Source: DAOUBA01 sp034432855 (GTDB lineage: Bacteria > Chloroflexota > Anaerolineae > B4-G1). Taken from it: DNA of 23,039 bases. The position numbers and the translations under genes were made by a program. Location of the stretch: NCBI GenBank assembly GCA_034432855.1, contig DAOUBA010000112.1, positions 1-23,039 on the forward strand, read 5' to 3'. Positions 1-8,750 of the stretch are shown here, piece after piece; position 1 is the stretch's first letter; each line of letters starts with the position of its first letter. Below the pieces are notes generated by a model. That model was given only the letters and a program-made list of their open reading frames with translations. It was not told where the DNA came from and made no database searches.

Positions 1-2348
1 TGTTTCTGGTGGATCAGACCGGCGAATGGACCGGCGAGCCGGGAAAGTGGGCCGTGCTGCGCGCCGGCACCGGCGAGGCCGGCCAGAAGATGCTGGAACA
101 GGGTCACAAGTTGGAGATCGGCGGCGCCTCGATGATCGGCTGGTGCATCGCCAACAGACAGGCGCGTATCGCGCTTGATGTGGGAGAGGAGGCTGTGCGC
201 TTCGACAATCCCCTGTTACCGGAGACACGCTCCGAGTTGGCGTTGCCGCTCATCAGCCGTGGCGAGGTTATCGGCGCGTTGACCATCCAGAGCGCCCAGG
301 AGGCGGCCTTCAGCCCGGAGGACATCACCGTGCTGCAGACGATGGCCGACCAGTTGGCCAATGCCATCGCCAACGCCCGGCTGTACGAAGCGCTGGCCCG
401 CGAGCAGTACCTGATGAATACCCTGATGGATAATGTCCCCGACCACATCTACTTCAAAGATACCGACAGCCGCTTCCTCAGAATCAGCACCGCTCTGGCT
501 AAATGGTTTGGCCTGAGTGATGCAACGCAGGCGATCGGTAAGACCGACTTCGACTTTTTCACCGAGGACCATGCCCGCCCGGCGTTCGAGGACGAACAAC
601 GGATCATCAGAACCGGCGAGCCGGTGTTGAACGTGGAGGAGCGGGAGACCTGGCCCGACCGTCCGGACACCTGGGTCTCGACGTCCAAGATGCCCCTGCG
701 CGACGAGAGAGGGAACATCGTCGGCACCTTCGGCATCTCCCGCGACATCACCGCGCGCAAGCGGATGGAGATCGCGCTTGAACGTCGCGCCGTCCAACTC
801 CAGGCCGCTGCCGAGGTGGCCCGCGAAGCGGCGGCCATCCGTGATATGCGCGCATTGCTCGAGCGGACCGTACACCTGATTTCCGAAAGGTTCGGTTTTT
901 ACCACGCCGCCGTCTTTATGATGGATGAAAAGGGCGAGTACGCCATCCTGCGCGCGGTTTCCTCCGAAGGCGGAGCGCGCATGCTGGCGCGCGGGCACCG
1001 GCTCAAGGTCGGCGAAACCGGCATCGTGGGTTTCGTGGCCAGTACAGGGGAGCCGCGCATTGTCCTCGACGTGGGCGAGGATGCCGTCTATTTCGACAAC
1101 CCCGACCTGCCGGACACCCGCTCCGAGATGGCCCTCCCACTGAAAGTGCACGGGCGTGTCATCGGTGTGTTGGATGTTCAATCCACCGCGCCGTCCGCCT
1201 TCACCGAAGAGGATATGACCACCCTGCAGACGATGGCCGACCAGCTGGCCATTGCCATAGACAATGCCACGCTGATCGAGCGCACAGAAAGCCAACTGCA
1301 CGAGTTGAGTCTCCTCTACGGCGAGTACAGCGCGAGCGCCTGGGCCAAACTGGCCGCGTCGGAGCGCGCGGCGGGCTTTGTGTACGACCGTATTGGCGTC
1401 TCGCCTGCTGCGGACCTCTCGTTGCCGGTGCTCGACCTGGCAATACAGCGTGGCCAGACCATCAACGTTGTCGAACCGGAGGCGGGGGGAGCGGTGTTGG
1501 CAGTGCCGCTCAAACTGCGTGGCCAGGTCATCGGCACCCTGGGCCTCCAGGCGACCGACAGCGGCCGCGAGTGGTCTCCCCAGGAGATTGCGCTCGTCGA
1601 GGCGGTGAGTGAGCAGGTTTCCCTGGCACTGGAGAATGCCCGGCTGTTCGCCGAGACCCAGAGGACCGCGCGCAGTATGGAGACGCTCTACGAGACGAGC
1701 CGCGCCCTCTCCTCTTCTCTGGAGGAAGAGGACCTGATGCGCGCGGTCCTGGAAGGGGTGTATCGCACCCTCGGCTGCGAGTACGTCCTCATTTCCACCG
1801 TGGACGAGGCCGGGACCATCGGCGTCAAGCACGGCATCTGGCAGGGGGAGTTCGACACTTTTCCCGCCTGGGTTGGCATGGCCCGGCACTCGCTCGAGCA
1901 ACCGGACATCGTGACCGACGTCTATCGCTCCGGGCGCGCCGAGATCATCGCCGGTTGGGACGAGCGCCTCAACCGTGAGAGTTACGAAAGGTTCGGCCAC
2001 GAGCGCTTCCTGCGCGTCTTTATGCCCATCAAAATGCGCGAGCGCACGCTTGGCGTCGTCGAGGTGGGTTACGACCGCCGGCAAAAAGAACGTGTGAGCG
2101 ACGAAGAAGTCCAGATGTTGGCGGCCTTTATGGACCAGGCGGCGATAGCCTTGGAAAATGCCCGTCTGTTCGAAGACGCGCGGCAACGGGCACAGCGGGA
2201 ACACCAAATCTACGAGATCACGTCCAGAATCCGTCGCTCTCCCGACATCTCGGTCATCCTGCAGACGGCCGTGGACGAGTTGGGCCGCGCCTTACATACC
2301 GATCGGGCAGTGGTACGCCTGATCGCAAAGCCGCCGGCCGAACAGTGA
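1..2348 (+). CDS. Multi-GAF/PAS sensor protein without kinase domain (5' end missing)
   Basis: The frame is open from the window edge: codons before the GTG at 9 read F-L, giving FLVDQTGEW, which matches FLVDDTGEW inside a GAF domain of the next gene. The start therefore lies upstream. Counting from the GTG, the order is GAF (1-125, incomplete), PAS with a PAC-like end (132-255; IYFKDTDSRF, GTFGISRDITARK), GAF (265-425), a divergent GAF with an insertion (430-550), GAF (555-720), and a short helical tail resembling the start of another GAF (730-779). GAF and PAS domains bind small ligands or make dimer contacts. No H-box, ATPase or receiver domain follows, and no membrane segment is visible, so this is probably a soluble sensor acting through a partner. 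It lies 60 bases upstream of the hybrid kinase on the same strand. The ligand is unknown. Its second GAF is close to the fourth GAF of the next protein, pointing to duplication. Confidence 0.88.
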   Translation, partial: FLVDQTGEWTGEPGKWAVLRAGTGEAGQKMLEQGHKLEIGGASMIGWCIANRQARIALDVGEEAVRFDNPLLPETRSELALPLISRGEVIGALTIQSAQEAAFSPEDITVLQTMADQLANAIANARLYEALAREQYLMNTLMDNVPDHIYFKDTDSRFLRISTALAKWFGLSDATQAIGKTDFDFFTEDHARPAFEDEQRIIRTGEPVLNVEERETWPDRPDTWVSTSKMPLRDERGNIVGTFGISRDITARKRMEIALERRAVQLQAAAEVAREAAAIRDMRALLERTVHLISERFGFYHAAVFMMDEKGEYAILRAVSSEGGARMLARGHRLKVGETGIVGFVASTGEPRIVLDVGEDAVYFDNPDLPDTRSEMALPLKVHGRVIGVLDVQSTAPSAFTEEDMTTLQTMADQLAIAIDNATLIERTESQLHELSLLYGEYSASAWAKLAASERAAGFVYDRIGVSPAADLSLPVLDLAIQRGQTINVVEPEAGGAVLAVPLKLRGQVIGTLGLQATDSGREWSPQEIALVEAVSEQVSLALENARLFAETQRTARSMETLYETSRALSSSLEEEDLMRAVLEGVYRTLGCEYVLISTVDEAGTIGVKHGIWQGEFDTFPAWVGMARHSLEQPDIVTDVYRSGRAEIIAGWDERLNRESYERFGHERFLRVFMPIKMRERTLGVVEVGYDRRQKERVSDEEVQMLAAFMDQAAIALENARLFEDARQRAQREHQIYEITSRIRRSPDISVILQTAVDELGRALHTDRAVVRLIAKPPAEQ

Positions 2349-2377
2349 GAGCGCGCCCGAGAAAGGAACGAAAGTCG

Positions 2378-2400
2378 CTACCACCAGCCTGGTAGAGGAG
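2378..2400 (+). promoter_or_regulatory. Small hairpin just before the Shine-Dalgarno of the hybrid kinase
   Basis: CTACCA (2378-2383) and TGGTAG (2390-2395) form a 6-bp stem with a 6-nt loop. The Shine-Dalgarno GAGGAG (2395-2400) begins at the last base of the stem and lies 8 nt before the ATG at 2409. Folding could modulate ribosome access, but a stem this short may also be chance. Confidence 0.3.
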
Positions 2401-2408
2401 AAATCGGT

Positions 2409-5400
2409 ATGTGGAAGAGAGTGTTTGCTCTATTGAAAATCCGGGAGAGTGAACTGCCGTGGATTGAACCGGCGCTGCACACGCTGTTTCAAGCGAGCAT
2501 GATCGCGATGGCTGTCCTGATCTTGCATTCGCTACTCCTTGCCCTTTTGGGCCAACTCTACTTCTGGCAAATCTTGGTCAGCAGCGCTATCTTGCTGGGT
2601 GTCATATACTGGCTGGACAGGCGGAGCCGGCAGGGTCGCCTCAGTGTGGCGCTCAACCTGTTGCTGGGTACCATAACGTTCTATACGACCGCAGCCAGCG
2701 TGTTGGGCCTTGGGAAGGGCGAGGGGGTCTGGCTGATCTACGCCCTGCCCATCGTGATCGCAGCGCTGCTGATCACGCCGGAAGCCGGCCTGATCTGGGG
2801 AGGGTTTATCCTCTTGCTGACCATCGTCCGCGTGCTGATCAGCGCCCTTGTCTTCAAAGTCACCTTTGACTATCCTTCGGTCATCGTTGACGCCGTGGGC
2901 CTTGCTCTCCTCACCGCGCTGGCCTGGTTGTGTGGTCGCCTGTTCCGGCAACTCCGCGAGAATCTGCGCCAGGAGATACGCCAGGGCCAGGCCGGCATCG
3001 AGATCGGCCACACCATTACAGCCGCTCTGGATCCGCCGTCCATCATCCGTCAGGCGGTACAATTGATCCGTGACGCCTTCGGATACTACCACGTCGGGCT
3101 ATTCTTGTTGCATCCGGGAGGTGAGATCGCTACTCTGGTGGACGCCGCCGGCGAGGAAGCCGATAGTCTGAAACAGCGCGCCTTCTTCGTGCCGCTATCC
3201 GGGACTTCGGCGGTGGCAGCCGCGATCACCCATAAGCGGCGCTGGCTGGTGGTTTCCTGGGAAGCGAGCATTGACGCGCGCGGCCGTACCATCCAGTTCA
3301 CCCATGAACGACTCCCCACCCGTGCGGAGTTGGTGATCCCGCTTCAGGTGGGTGATCGCGTACTGGGCGTACTGGACGTCCACAGCACGGAGTTGGATCC
3401 ATTCTCGGAGGAGGATATCCACACCCTGGAGGGGCTGGTCGGCCACGTCGCCAATGCCCTGGAGGGGGCACGTCTCCTCGAGGACGTGCGACGGCGCCAC
3501 CAGGAACTTACTGCCCTCTACGATCAGACCGAACGGCGGGCGCGCTACCTGGAAGCCACGGCCCAACTGGCACGGGCCATCAGTTCGCTGCTCAATCTCG
3601 AGGAGTTGTTGAATCGTGCCGTTAATCTGGTCAGCGAGGCCCTGAACCTGTACCACGCCGGCATCTTCCTGGTGGATGACACGGGTGAGTGGGCGGTGCT
3701 CGTCGCCGCCAACAGCGAGGGTGGGCGGCGGATGATCGCCCGCGGGCACAGGCTGGGCGTCGGCAAGCAGGGTATCGTGGGATGGGTGACCGCGACCGGG
3801 CAATCACGTATCGCTCTGGACGTCGGGGCGGACGCCGTGTACTTCGACAACCCCGACCTGCCGGACACGCGCTCCGAGATCGCTCTACCGCTAAAGATGG
3901 GTGACCGGGTGATCGGGGCGCTGGACGTACAGAGTGTGCGTGAAGCGGCGTTCAGCGAAGAAGATGCTGCCGTCCTGCAAACCCTGGCCGACCAGATCGC
4001 CATCGCCATCGAGAACGCCCGTCTGTTCCAACAGACGCAGCGGGCGTTGGAAGAGATGCAAGTGCTCCAACGCTACTACGTGGCCCGCGAGTGGGAGCGA
4101 CTGACCACGCGGCGGGAGGATCTCAAGGCCGAGTACCGCAGTATGGGAGTTCCGCCTCTGGAGATGCCGTGGACCCCGGAGATGGAGATGGCCTGGAAAC
4201 AGGAGGCCCCGGTTGTCCTGTCTGACCTGGAGGCCCTGGCGCGGAAAGGGGGAGACGGAAGGGGCAAGGACACGGACGAGCCGTCCACTCCCTACGCTCG
4301 TGCTGCCCTGGCCGTCCCCATCAAGTTGCGTGGCGAGACGATCGGCGTCCTCAATCTGCAGGAGACCGATCAGACGCGCTTCTGGTCGGGTGATGAAGTG
4401 GCCATGGCGACCTCCGTGGCCGATCAGTTGGCCCTGGCGCTGGAGAACGCCCGTCTGTTCGAGGAGACACAGCGCCGTGCCAGCCAACTGGCTGCCGCTG
4501 CCGAGGTCGCCCGCGACGCTACCGCTATCCTGGACGTAGACCGGTTGTTGAAGGAGACCGTGCGCTTGATCTCGGAGCAGTTCGGCTTCTATCACGCCGG
4601 TGTGTTCCTGTTGGATGAACAGAACGAGTACGCTGTTCTGCAGGCGGCCTCCTCCGAGGGCGGGCAGCGGATGCTGGCACGCGGCCACAAACTGAAGGTC
4701 GGAGAGGTCGGTATCGTCGGTTACGTCGCCGGCACGGGCGAGCCCCGCGTCGCGGCGGATGTCGGCAAGGATGCCGTGTTCTTCAACAACCCCGATCTCC
4801 CCCAGACCCGTTCCGAGATGGCCTTGCCGTTGAAGGTGCGCGACCGCGTGATCGGCGTGCTGGACGTGCAGTCTACCCAGGTCGCTGCCTTCACCGAGGA
4901 AGACGTCACCACCTTGCAGACCATGGCCGACCAGTTGGCCGTGGCCATCGCCAACGGCCAGTTGTTCCAGCGAGTACGTGCCGACGCGATGCGCCGTGCG
5001 CTCATCAACCGCGTGACCCAGGCCGCCACGTCCTCCCTGGAGATCGCGGAAATCTTGTCACGCGCCGGTGAGGCCATCTCCGAACAGATGGAGATGCCCT
5101 GCGCCATGTTCGAATGGGACGTCGAGACCGAGACTCTCCGGGCCGTAGCGCTCCACGACCGTACCGGAAAAGACGTTACGCCGCCGGAACCCCCCGCAAT
5201 CGGCGCCGAGATGGCACCGGCCATGTTCCAGGCCGTCCGTAGCCGCCAACTGCAAGTCCTCTTCGACATGCCCTTGCAGACTTCCGGTGCCGCACGGCAA
5301 CTGGCTCAACAGATCAGCATGGTGGACGCTGCCTGTGTTTCCCTGGTGTCCCACGATCGGGTCTTGGGCCTGCTGGCGCTGGGGCGGCCCGAGGGTCACC

Positions 5401-7055
5401 CCGGATTGGACGAGGGCATCCTCTCCTTCCTCGAAGTCGTCGCCGCGAACCTGGGCGTGGCCCTGGAAAACGCGCGCCTGTACCAGTCGGCCGTCGAGAC
5501 GGCCGAACGGCTGGCCGAGGTAGACCGGCTCAAGAGCCAGTTCCTGGCCAACATGTCTCACGAACTGCGTACGCCGCTCAACTCGATCATCGGCTTCTCG
5601 CGCGTCATCCTCAAAGGAATTGACGGCCCGCTAACCGACATGCAGCGCGTGGACTTGCAGACTGTCTACGACAGTGGCCAGCACCTGCTGAACCTGATCA
5701 ACGACATCCTCGACCTCTCCAAGATCGAGGCCGGCAAGATGGAGATCACCTTCGAGGAGATCAACCTGCAAGAGATCATCAAGGGCGTCATGTCCACGGC
5801 GATCGGCCTGGTCAAGGACAAACCCATCGAGTTGCAGCAATCGGTGCCGCCAGACCTGCCGGTCATCCGCGCCGATGGACGTCGCGTTCGCCAGGTGCTC
5901 CTCAACCTGGTCTCGAACGCCGCCAAGTTCACCGAGGAAGGCTTTATCCGTGTGGAGGCCATGACTGCCGGCGACGAGGTGATCGTCTCGGTGACCGATA
6001 GCGGCATCGGCATCCCACCGGAAAAGCAGAAGAGCATCTTCGAGCCATTCACCCAGGCGGATGCTTCCTCCACGCGCCGCGCCGGCGGCACCGGACTGGG
6101 CCTTTCGATCTGCAAGTCCTTCGTCGAACTGCACGGTGGCCGCATCTGGGTGGATAGCACCGTCGGTGTGGGGTCCACCTTCTATTTCGCCCTGCCTATC
6201 CAGGGGCCGCCGGCTATGGAGAAAGCGGAGCCTGGGGAAGAGGCTGCTCCGCCTATGGAAAGAGCAGAGGAGCCGGGCGAGAGGGGCGACAAGATCGTCC
6301 TCTGCGTGGAGGACGATGAAGGGGTGATCACCCTCTTCCGCCGTTACCTGAGCAAACAGGGCTACCAGGTCGTTGGGCTGAGCGACTCCACCCGCGTGCT
6401 CGAGGAGGCGAGGCGTCTCCACCCTTACGCCATCACCCTGGACGTGATGATGCCCAATAAAGATGGCTGGCAGGTCATCCAGGAACTCAAGGCCGATCCC
6501 GAGACCGGCCACATTCCGGTCATCATGTGTACCATCGTCGCCGAAAAAGGGCGCGGGATGAGCCTCGGGGCCGCCGATTACCTGGTGAAGCCCATCCTGG
6601 AGCAAGACTTGTTGGCGGCGTTGGAGCGACTGGACAGGGAAGCAGGCCGCCACCGGATACTGGTGGTGGACGATCAGGCCGAGGATCGCCTGTTGCTGCG
6701 CCGGTTGATCGAGAGCCAGCAGGGCTATGAGGTTATCGAAGCAGGCGGCGGCCAGGAAGCCATCACCCTGGTGAAGGAGATGTTGCCTCACATCATCGTC
6801 CTCGACCTGATGATGCCGGAGATGGACGGGTTTGCTGTCCTGGAGGCGGTCAAGAAGGATGAAGCCACCCGTGCCATCCCGATCATCGTCGTCACCGCCA
6901 AGGAACTGACGGAGGAGGATCGGGCCTTGTTGAACCACAACGTTGCGGCACTGATTCAGAAAGGGCTACTGGATAAGGATGAACTGCTGGCAGACGTGGC
7001 GGCCGCACTGCGCAGGGTAGGCCGTCACAGTTTGTCTGAGAGCATTCTGGCTTGA
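2409..7055 (+). CDS. Membrane-anchored multi-GAF hybrid histidine kinase with two receiver domains
   Basis: The 1548-aa protein starts at an ATG with GAGGAG 8 nt upstream. Residues 20-180 hold about six hydrophobic segments, forming a membrane anchor. Then come GAF domains at about 205-360, 385-540, 550-690 (divergent, with an insertion), 695-855 and 865-1025. HisKA follows, with the H-box FLANMSHELRTPLNS (phospho-acceptor H1051). The HATPase domain has its N-box at 1161-1173 (LNLVSNAAKF), G1 box DSGIGIP at 1197-1203 and G2 box GGTGLGLS at 1226-1233. Two REC domains follow: REC1 (about 1295-1408; D1345, K1394) and REC2 (about 1416-1535; D1466, K1518). REC2 has QKG where KP is usual, as does the REC on the next gene product. 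All residues needed for autophosphorylation are present. The signal is unknown. It is 9 bases upstream of the PLP-enzyme/REC gene, so the two are probably co-translated. A glutamate- and proline-rich linker (1265-1293) separates the kinase core from the receivers. Confidence 0.95.
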   Translation: MWKRVFALLKIRESELPWIEPALHTLFQASMIAMAVLILHSLLLALLGQLYFWQILVSSAILLGVIYWLDRRSRQGRLSVALNLLLGTITFYTTAASVLGLGKGEGVWLIYALPIVIAALLITPEAGLIWGGFILLLTIVRVLISALVFKVTFDYPSVIVDAVGLALLTALAWLCGRLFRQLRENLRQEIRQGQAGIEIGHTITAALDPPSIIRQAVQLIRDAFGYYHVGLFLLHPGGEIATLVDAAGEEADSLKQRAFFVPLSGTSAVAAAITHKRRWLVVSWEASIDARGRTIQFTHERLPTRAELVIPLQVGDRVLGVLDVHSTELDPFSEEDIHTLEGLVGHVANALEGARLLEDVRRRHQELTALYDQTERRARYLEATAQLARAISSLLNLEELLNRAVNLVSEALNLYHAGIFLVDDTGEWAVLVAANSEGGRRMIARGHRLGVGKQGIVGWVTATGQSRIALDVGADAVYFDNPDLPDTRSEIALPLKMGDRVIGALDVQSVREAAFSEEDAAVLQTLADQIAIAIENARLFQQTQRALEEMQVLQRYYVAREWERLTTRREDLKAEYRSMGVPPLEMPWTPEMEMAWKQEAPVVLSDLEALARKGGDGRGKDTDEPSTPYARAALAVPIKLRGETIGVLNLQETDQTRFWSGDEVAMATSVADQLALALENARLFEETQRRASQLAAAAEVARDATAILDVDRLLKETVRLISEQFGFYHAGVFLLDEQNEYAVLQAASSEGGQRMLARGHKLKVGEVGIVGYVAGTGEPRVAADVGKDAVFFNNPDLPQTRSEMALPLKVRDRVIGVLDVQSTQVAAFTEEDVTTLQTMADQLAVAIANGQLFQRVRADAMRRALINRVTQAATSSLEIAEILSRAGEAISEQMEMPCAMFEWDVETETLRAVALHDRTGKDVTPPEPPAIGAEMAPAMFQAVRSRQLQVLFDMPLQTSGAARQLAQQISMVDAACVSLVSHDRVLGLLALGRPEGHPGLDEGILSFLEVVAANLGVALENARLYQSAVETAERLAEVDRLKSQFLANMSHELRTPLNSIIGFSRVILKGIDGPLTDMQRVDLQTVYDSGQHLLNLINDILDLSKIEAGKMEITFEEINLQEIIKGVMSTAIGLVKDKPIELQQSVPPDLPVIRADGRRVRQVLLNLVSNAAKFTEEGFIRVEAMTAGDEVIVSVTDSGIGIPPEKQKSIFEPFTQADASSTRRAGGTGLGLSICKSFVELHGGRIWVDSTVGVGSTFYFALPIQGPPAMEKAEPGEEAAPPMERAEEPGERGDKIVLCVEDDEGVITLFRRYLSKQGYQVVGLSDSTRVLEEARRLHPYAITLDVMMPNKDGWQVIQELKADPETGHIPVIMCTIVAEKGRGMSLGAADYLVKPILEQDLLAALERLDREAGRHRILVVDDQAEDRLLLRRLIESQQGYEVIEAGGGQEAITLVKEMLPHIIVLDLMMPEMDGFAVLEAVKKDEATRAIPIIVVTAKELTEEDRALLNHNVAALIQKGLLDKDELLADVAAALRRVGRHSLSESILA

Positions 7056-7064
7056 CGAATTACG

Positions 7065-8747
7065 ATGAACCTTCACGCTGCTGATCCGCGCCTGGAATGC
7101 GCACGCTGTAGCTATCAAGAACCGTTCGAGCGCCCCTTGCACCAGTGCCCCCGCTGCGGTGGGGACTGGCTGGATGTAATCTATGACTATGAGCGCGTGG
7201 CGCGCATCTGGCCGGACGCGCTGCGCGACCGTCCCCCGACGATGTGGCGCTATCGGGAACTCTTGCCCCTGCGCGACGATGCCAACCGCGTCACCATGGG
7301 CGAGGGCGGCACCCCTCTGCTGCACGCGGTCAACCTGGGGCTGATGCTGGGCTGTCTGCACGTTTACGTCAAGGATGAGCGGCAGGGCCCGACCGGCTCG
7401 TTCAAGGATCGCCAGGCCTCCCTTTCTATCTCGGTGATGAAGGAGGCCGGTGTCACCGAAGCCGTGATCGCCTCGACCGGCAACGTCGCCATTTCCTACT
7501 CTGCCTACTCCGCGCTGGCCGGCATCAAACTGTGGGCGTTTCTGAACAGCCTGGTACCGCCGGAAAAGATGCGCGAGGTGGCTCTCTACGGCAGCGAGGT
7601 CGTCAAGGTGACCGCCACTTACGACCAGACCAAGAAAGTTGCCGAGCAGTTCGCCAATCGCAAGGGCATCTTCCTCGACCGTGGCATTCGCAGCATCGCG
7701 GCCCGCGAGAGCATGAAGACTGTGGCTTTCGAGATCGCCGAGCAGCTTCCCGCGCTGCTCGGCGCGGATGACGGAGATGGGCCTCCCTGGCGCGCACCCG
7801 ATTGGTATGTCCAGTCCGTCAGCGGGGGAATGGGACCGGTGGGGGTCTGGAAGGGCTATCAGGAACTCTTGCGCATGGGGCTGGTGGACCGCGTGCCCAA
7901 ACTGGCCTGCATCCAGGCTGAAGGCTGTGCTCCCATGGTGCACTCCTTCAAGAAGGGGCTGGACAAGGCCGAGCCGGTGCTCGAGCCCAAGACGCTGGTC
8001 ATCACCCTGGCGACCGGCAATCCAGGCCCCGCCTACTCTTTCCTGGCGCGGGTCATCCGCGAACACGGCGGAGCGTTCGAGTCCGCCAGCGACGAAGAGA
8101 CCTACCACGCGATGCACGTGATGGCGAAACTGGACGGCATCTCGATGGAGCCGGCCGCAGCGACGGCCTTTGCCGGGTTCTTCAAATTGCTCAGCAACGG
8201 CGTCGTCCGCCGGGACGAGGTGGTGGTGATCAATTGCTCCGGGCACACCTTCCCGGTCGAAAAACACCTGCTGGGCGACCGCTGGGCGCAGACCATCGAG
8301 GTGCCTGTGACGGCGTTCCAACAGGCCCCATCCACCATCGAAGGGCTGCTGGGCTCGCTGGAGCAGATTGACGGGCGTGTGCACTCTATCGCCATCATCG
8401 AGGACGACCCACAGTCGGCGCTGCTCCTGCGCCGCATTTTGCAGACGCGGGGCGAGTACCGTATCTTCGAGGCTCACAACGGCGCCGCCGGCCTGGAGTT
8501 GGTGCGCCGCGAACAGCCCGACCTCATCCTGCTCGACCTGATGATGCCGGGGATGGACGGCTTTGCCGTGCTGGAAGCTCTCAAGGCCGACGAAGATATG
8601 CGCGCCGTGCCGGTGATCGTCATCACCGCCAAGGAATTGACCGCCGCTGAGCGTGCGCGTCTCAGCGGTCAAATCGAACTACTGATGCAGAAAGGCGCCT
8701 TCACCGACGAGGAGTTGTTGGAAGAGATCCTGAGACGGACGGCATAA
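7065..8747 (+). CDS. Threonine-synthase-like PLP enzyme fused to a C-terminal receiver domain
   Basis: The 560-aa protein has three parts. First is an N-terminal zinc ribbon (C12, C15, C28, C31). Second is a fold-type II PLP domain (about 60-420), with EGGTPL at 80-85, GPTGSFKDRQ carrying the likely PLP lysine K114, the phosphate/substrate loop STGNVA at 137-142, and a glycine-rich SGGMGPVGVWKGY segment. Third is a complete REC domain (about 440-558), with acidic E446/D447/D448, phospho-acceptor D491 in LLDLMMP, T521 and K543. Threonine synthase converts O-phosphohomoserine to threonine. The layout fits that family, but some motifs deviate (NCSGHTFPVEKH near the C-end), so a related beta-replacement or beta-elimination enzyme is possible. 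The gene starts 9 nt after the hybrid kinase with little Shine-Dalgarno, consistent with coupling, and ends 3 nt before a REC-kinase gene. Phosphorylation of D491 could control the enzyme. The sequence runs through the junction without a stop or frameshift, so the fusion looks genuine. Confidence 0.88.
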   Translation: MNLHAADPRLECARCSYQEPFERPLHQCPRCGGDWLDVIYDYERVARIWPDALRDRPPTMWRYRELLPLRDDANRVTMGEGGTPLLHAVNLGLMLGCLHVYVKDERQGPTGSFKDRQASLSISVMKEAGVTEAVIASTGNVAISYSAYSALAGIKLWAFLNSLVPPEKMREVALYGSEVVKVTATYDQTKKVAEQFANRKGIFLDRGIRSIAARESMKTVAFEIAEQLPALLGADDGDGPPWRAPDWYVQSVSGGMGPVGVWKGYQELLRMGLVDRVPKLACIQAEGCAPMVHSFKKGLDKAEPVLEPKTLVITLATGNPGPAYSFLARVIREHGGAFESASDEETYHAMHVMAKLDGISMEPAAATAFAGFFKLLSNGVVRRDEVVVINCSGHTFPVEKHLLGDRWAQTIEVPVTAFQQAPSTIEGLLGSLEQIDGRVHSIAIIEDDPQSALLLRRILQTRGEYRIFEAHNGAAGLELVRREQPDLILLDLMMPGMDGFAVLEALKADEDMRAVPVIVITAKELTAAERARLSGQIELLMQKGAFTDEELLEEILRRTA

Positions 8748-8750
8748 GCG

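Noticed and set aside
216..2207. 663-codon open frame on the minus strand opposite the GAF sensor gene
   Set aside because: It shows no recognisable domain and its composition mirrors the high-GC sense codons. The + strand frame encodes clear GAF and PAS motifs throughout.
6966..8672. 568-codon antisense frame over the PLP-enzyme gene, and the 435-codon one at 5631-6938
   Set aside because: Both are shadows of strongly coding + strand genes with intact catalytic motifs; the translated sequences resemble no family.
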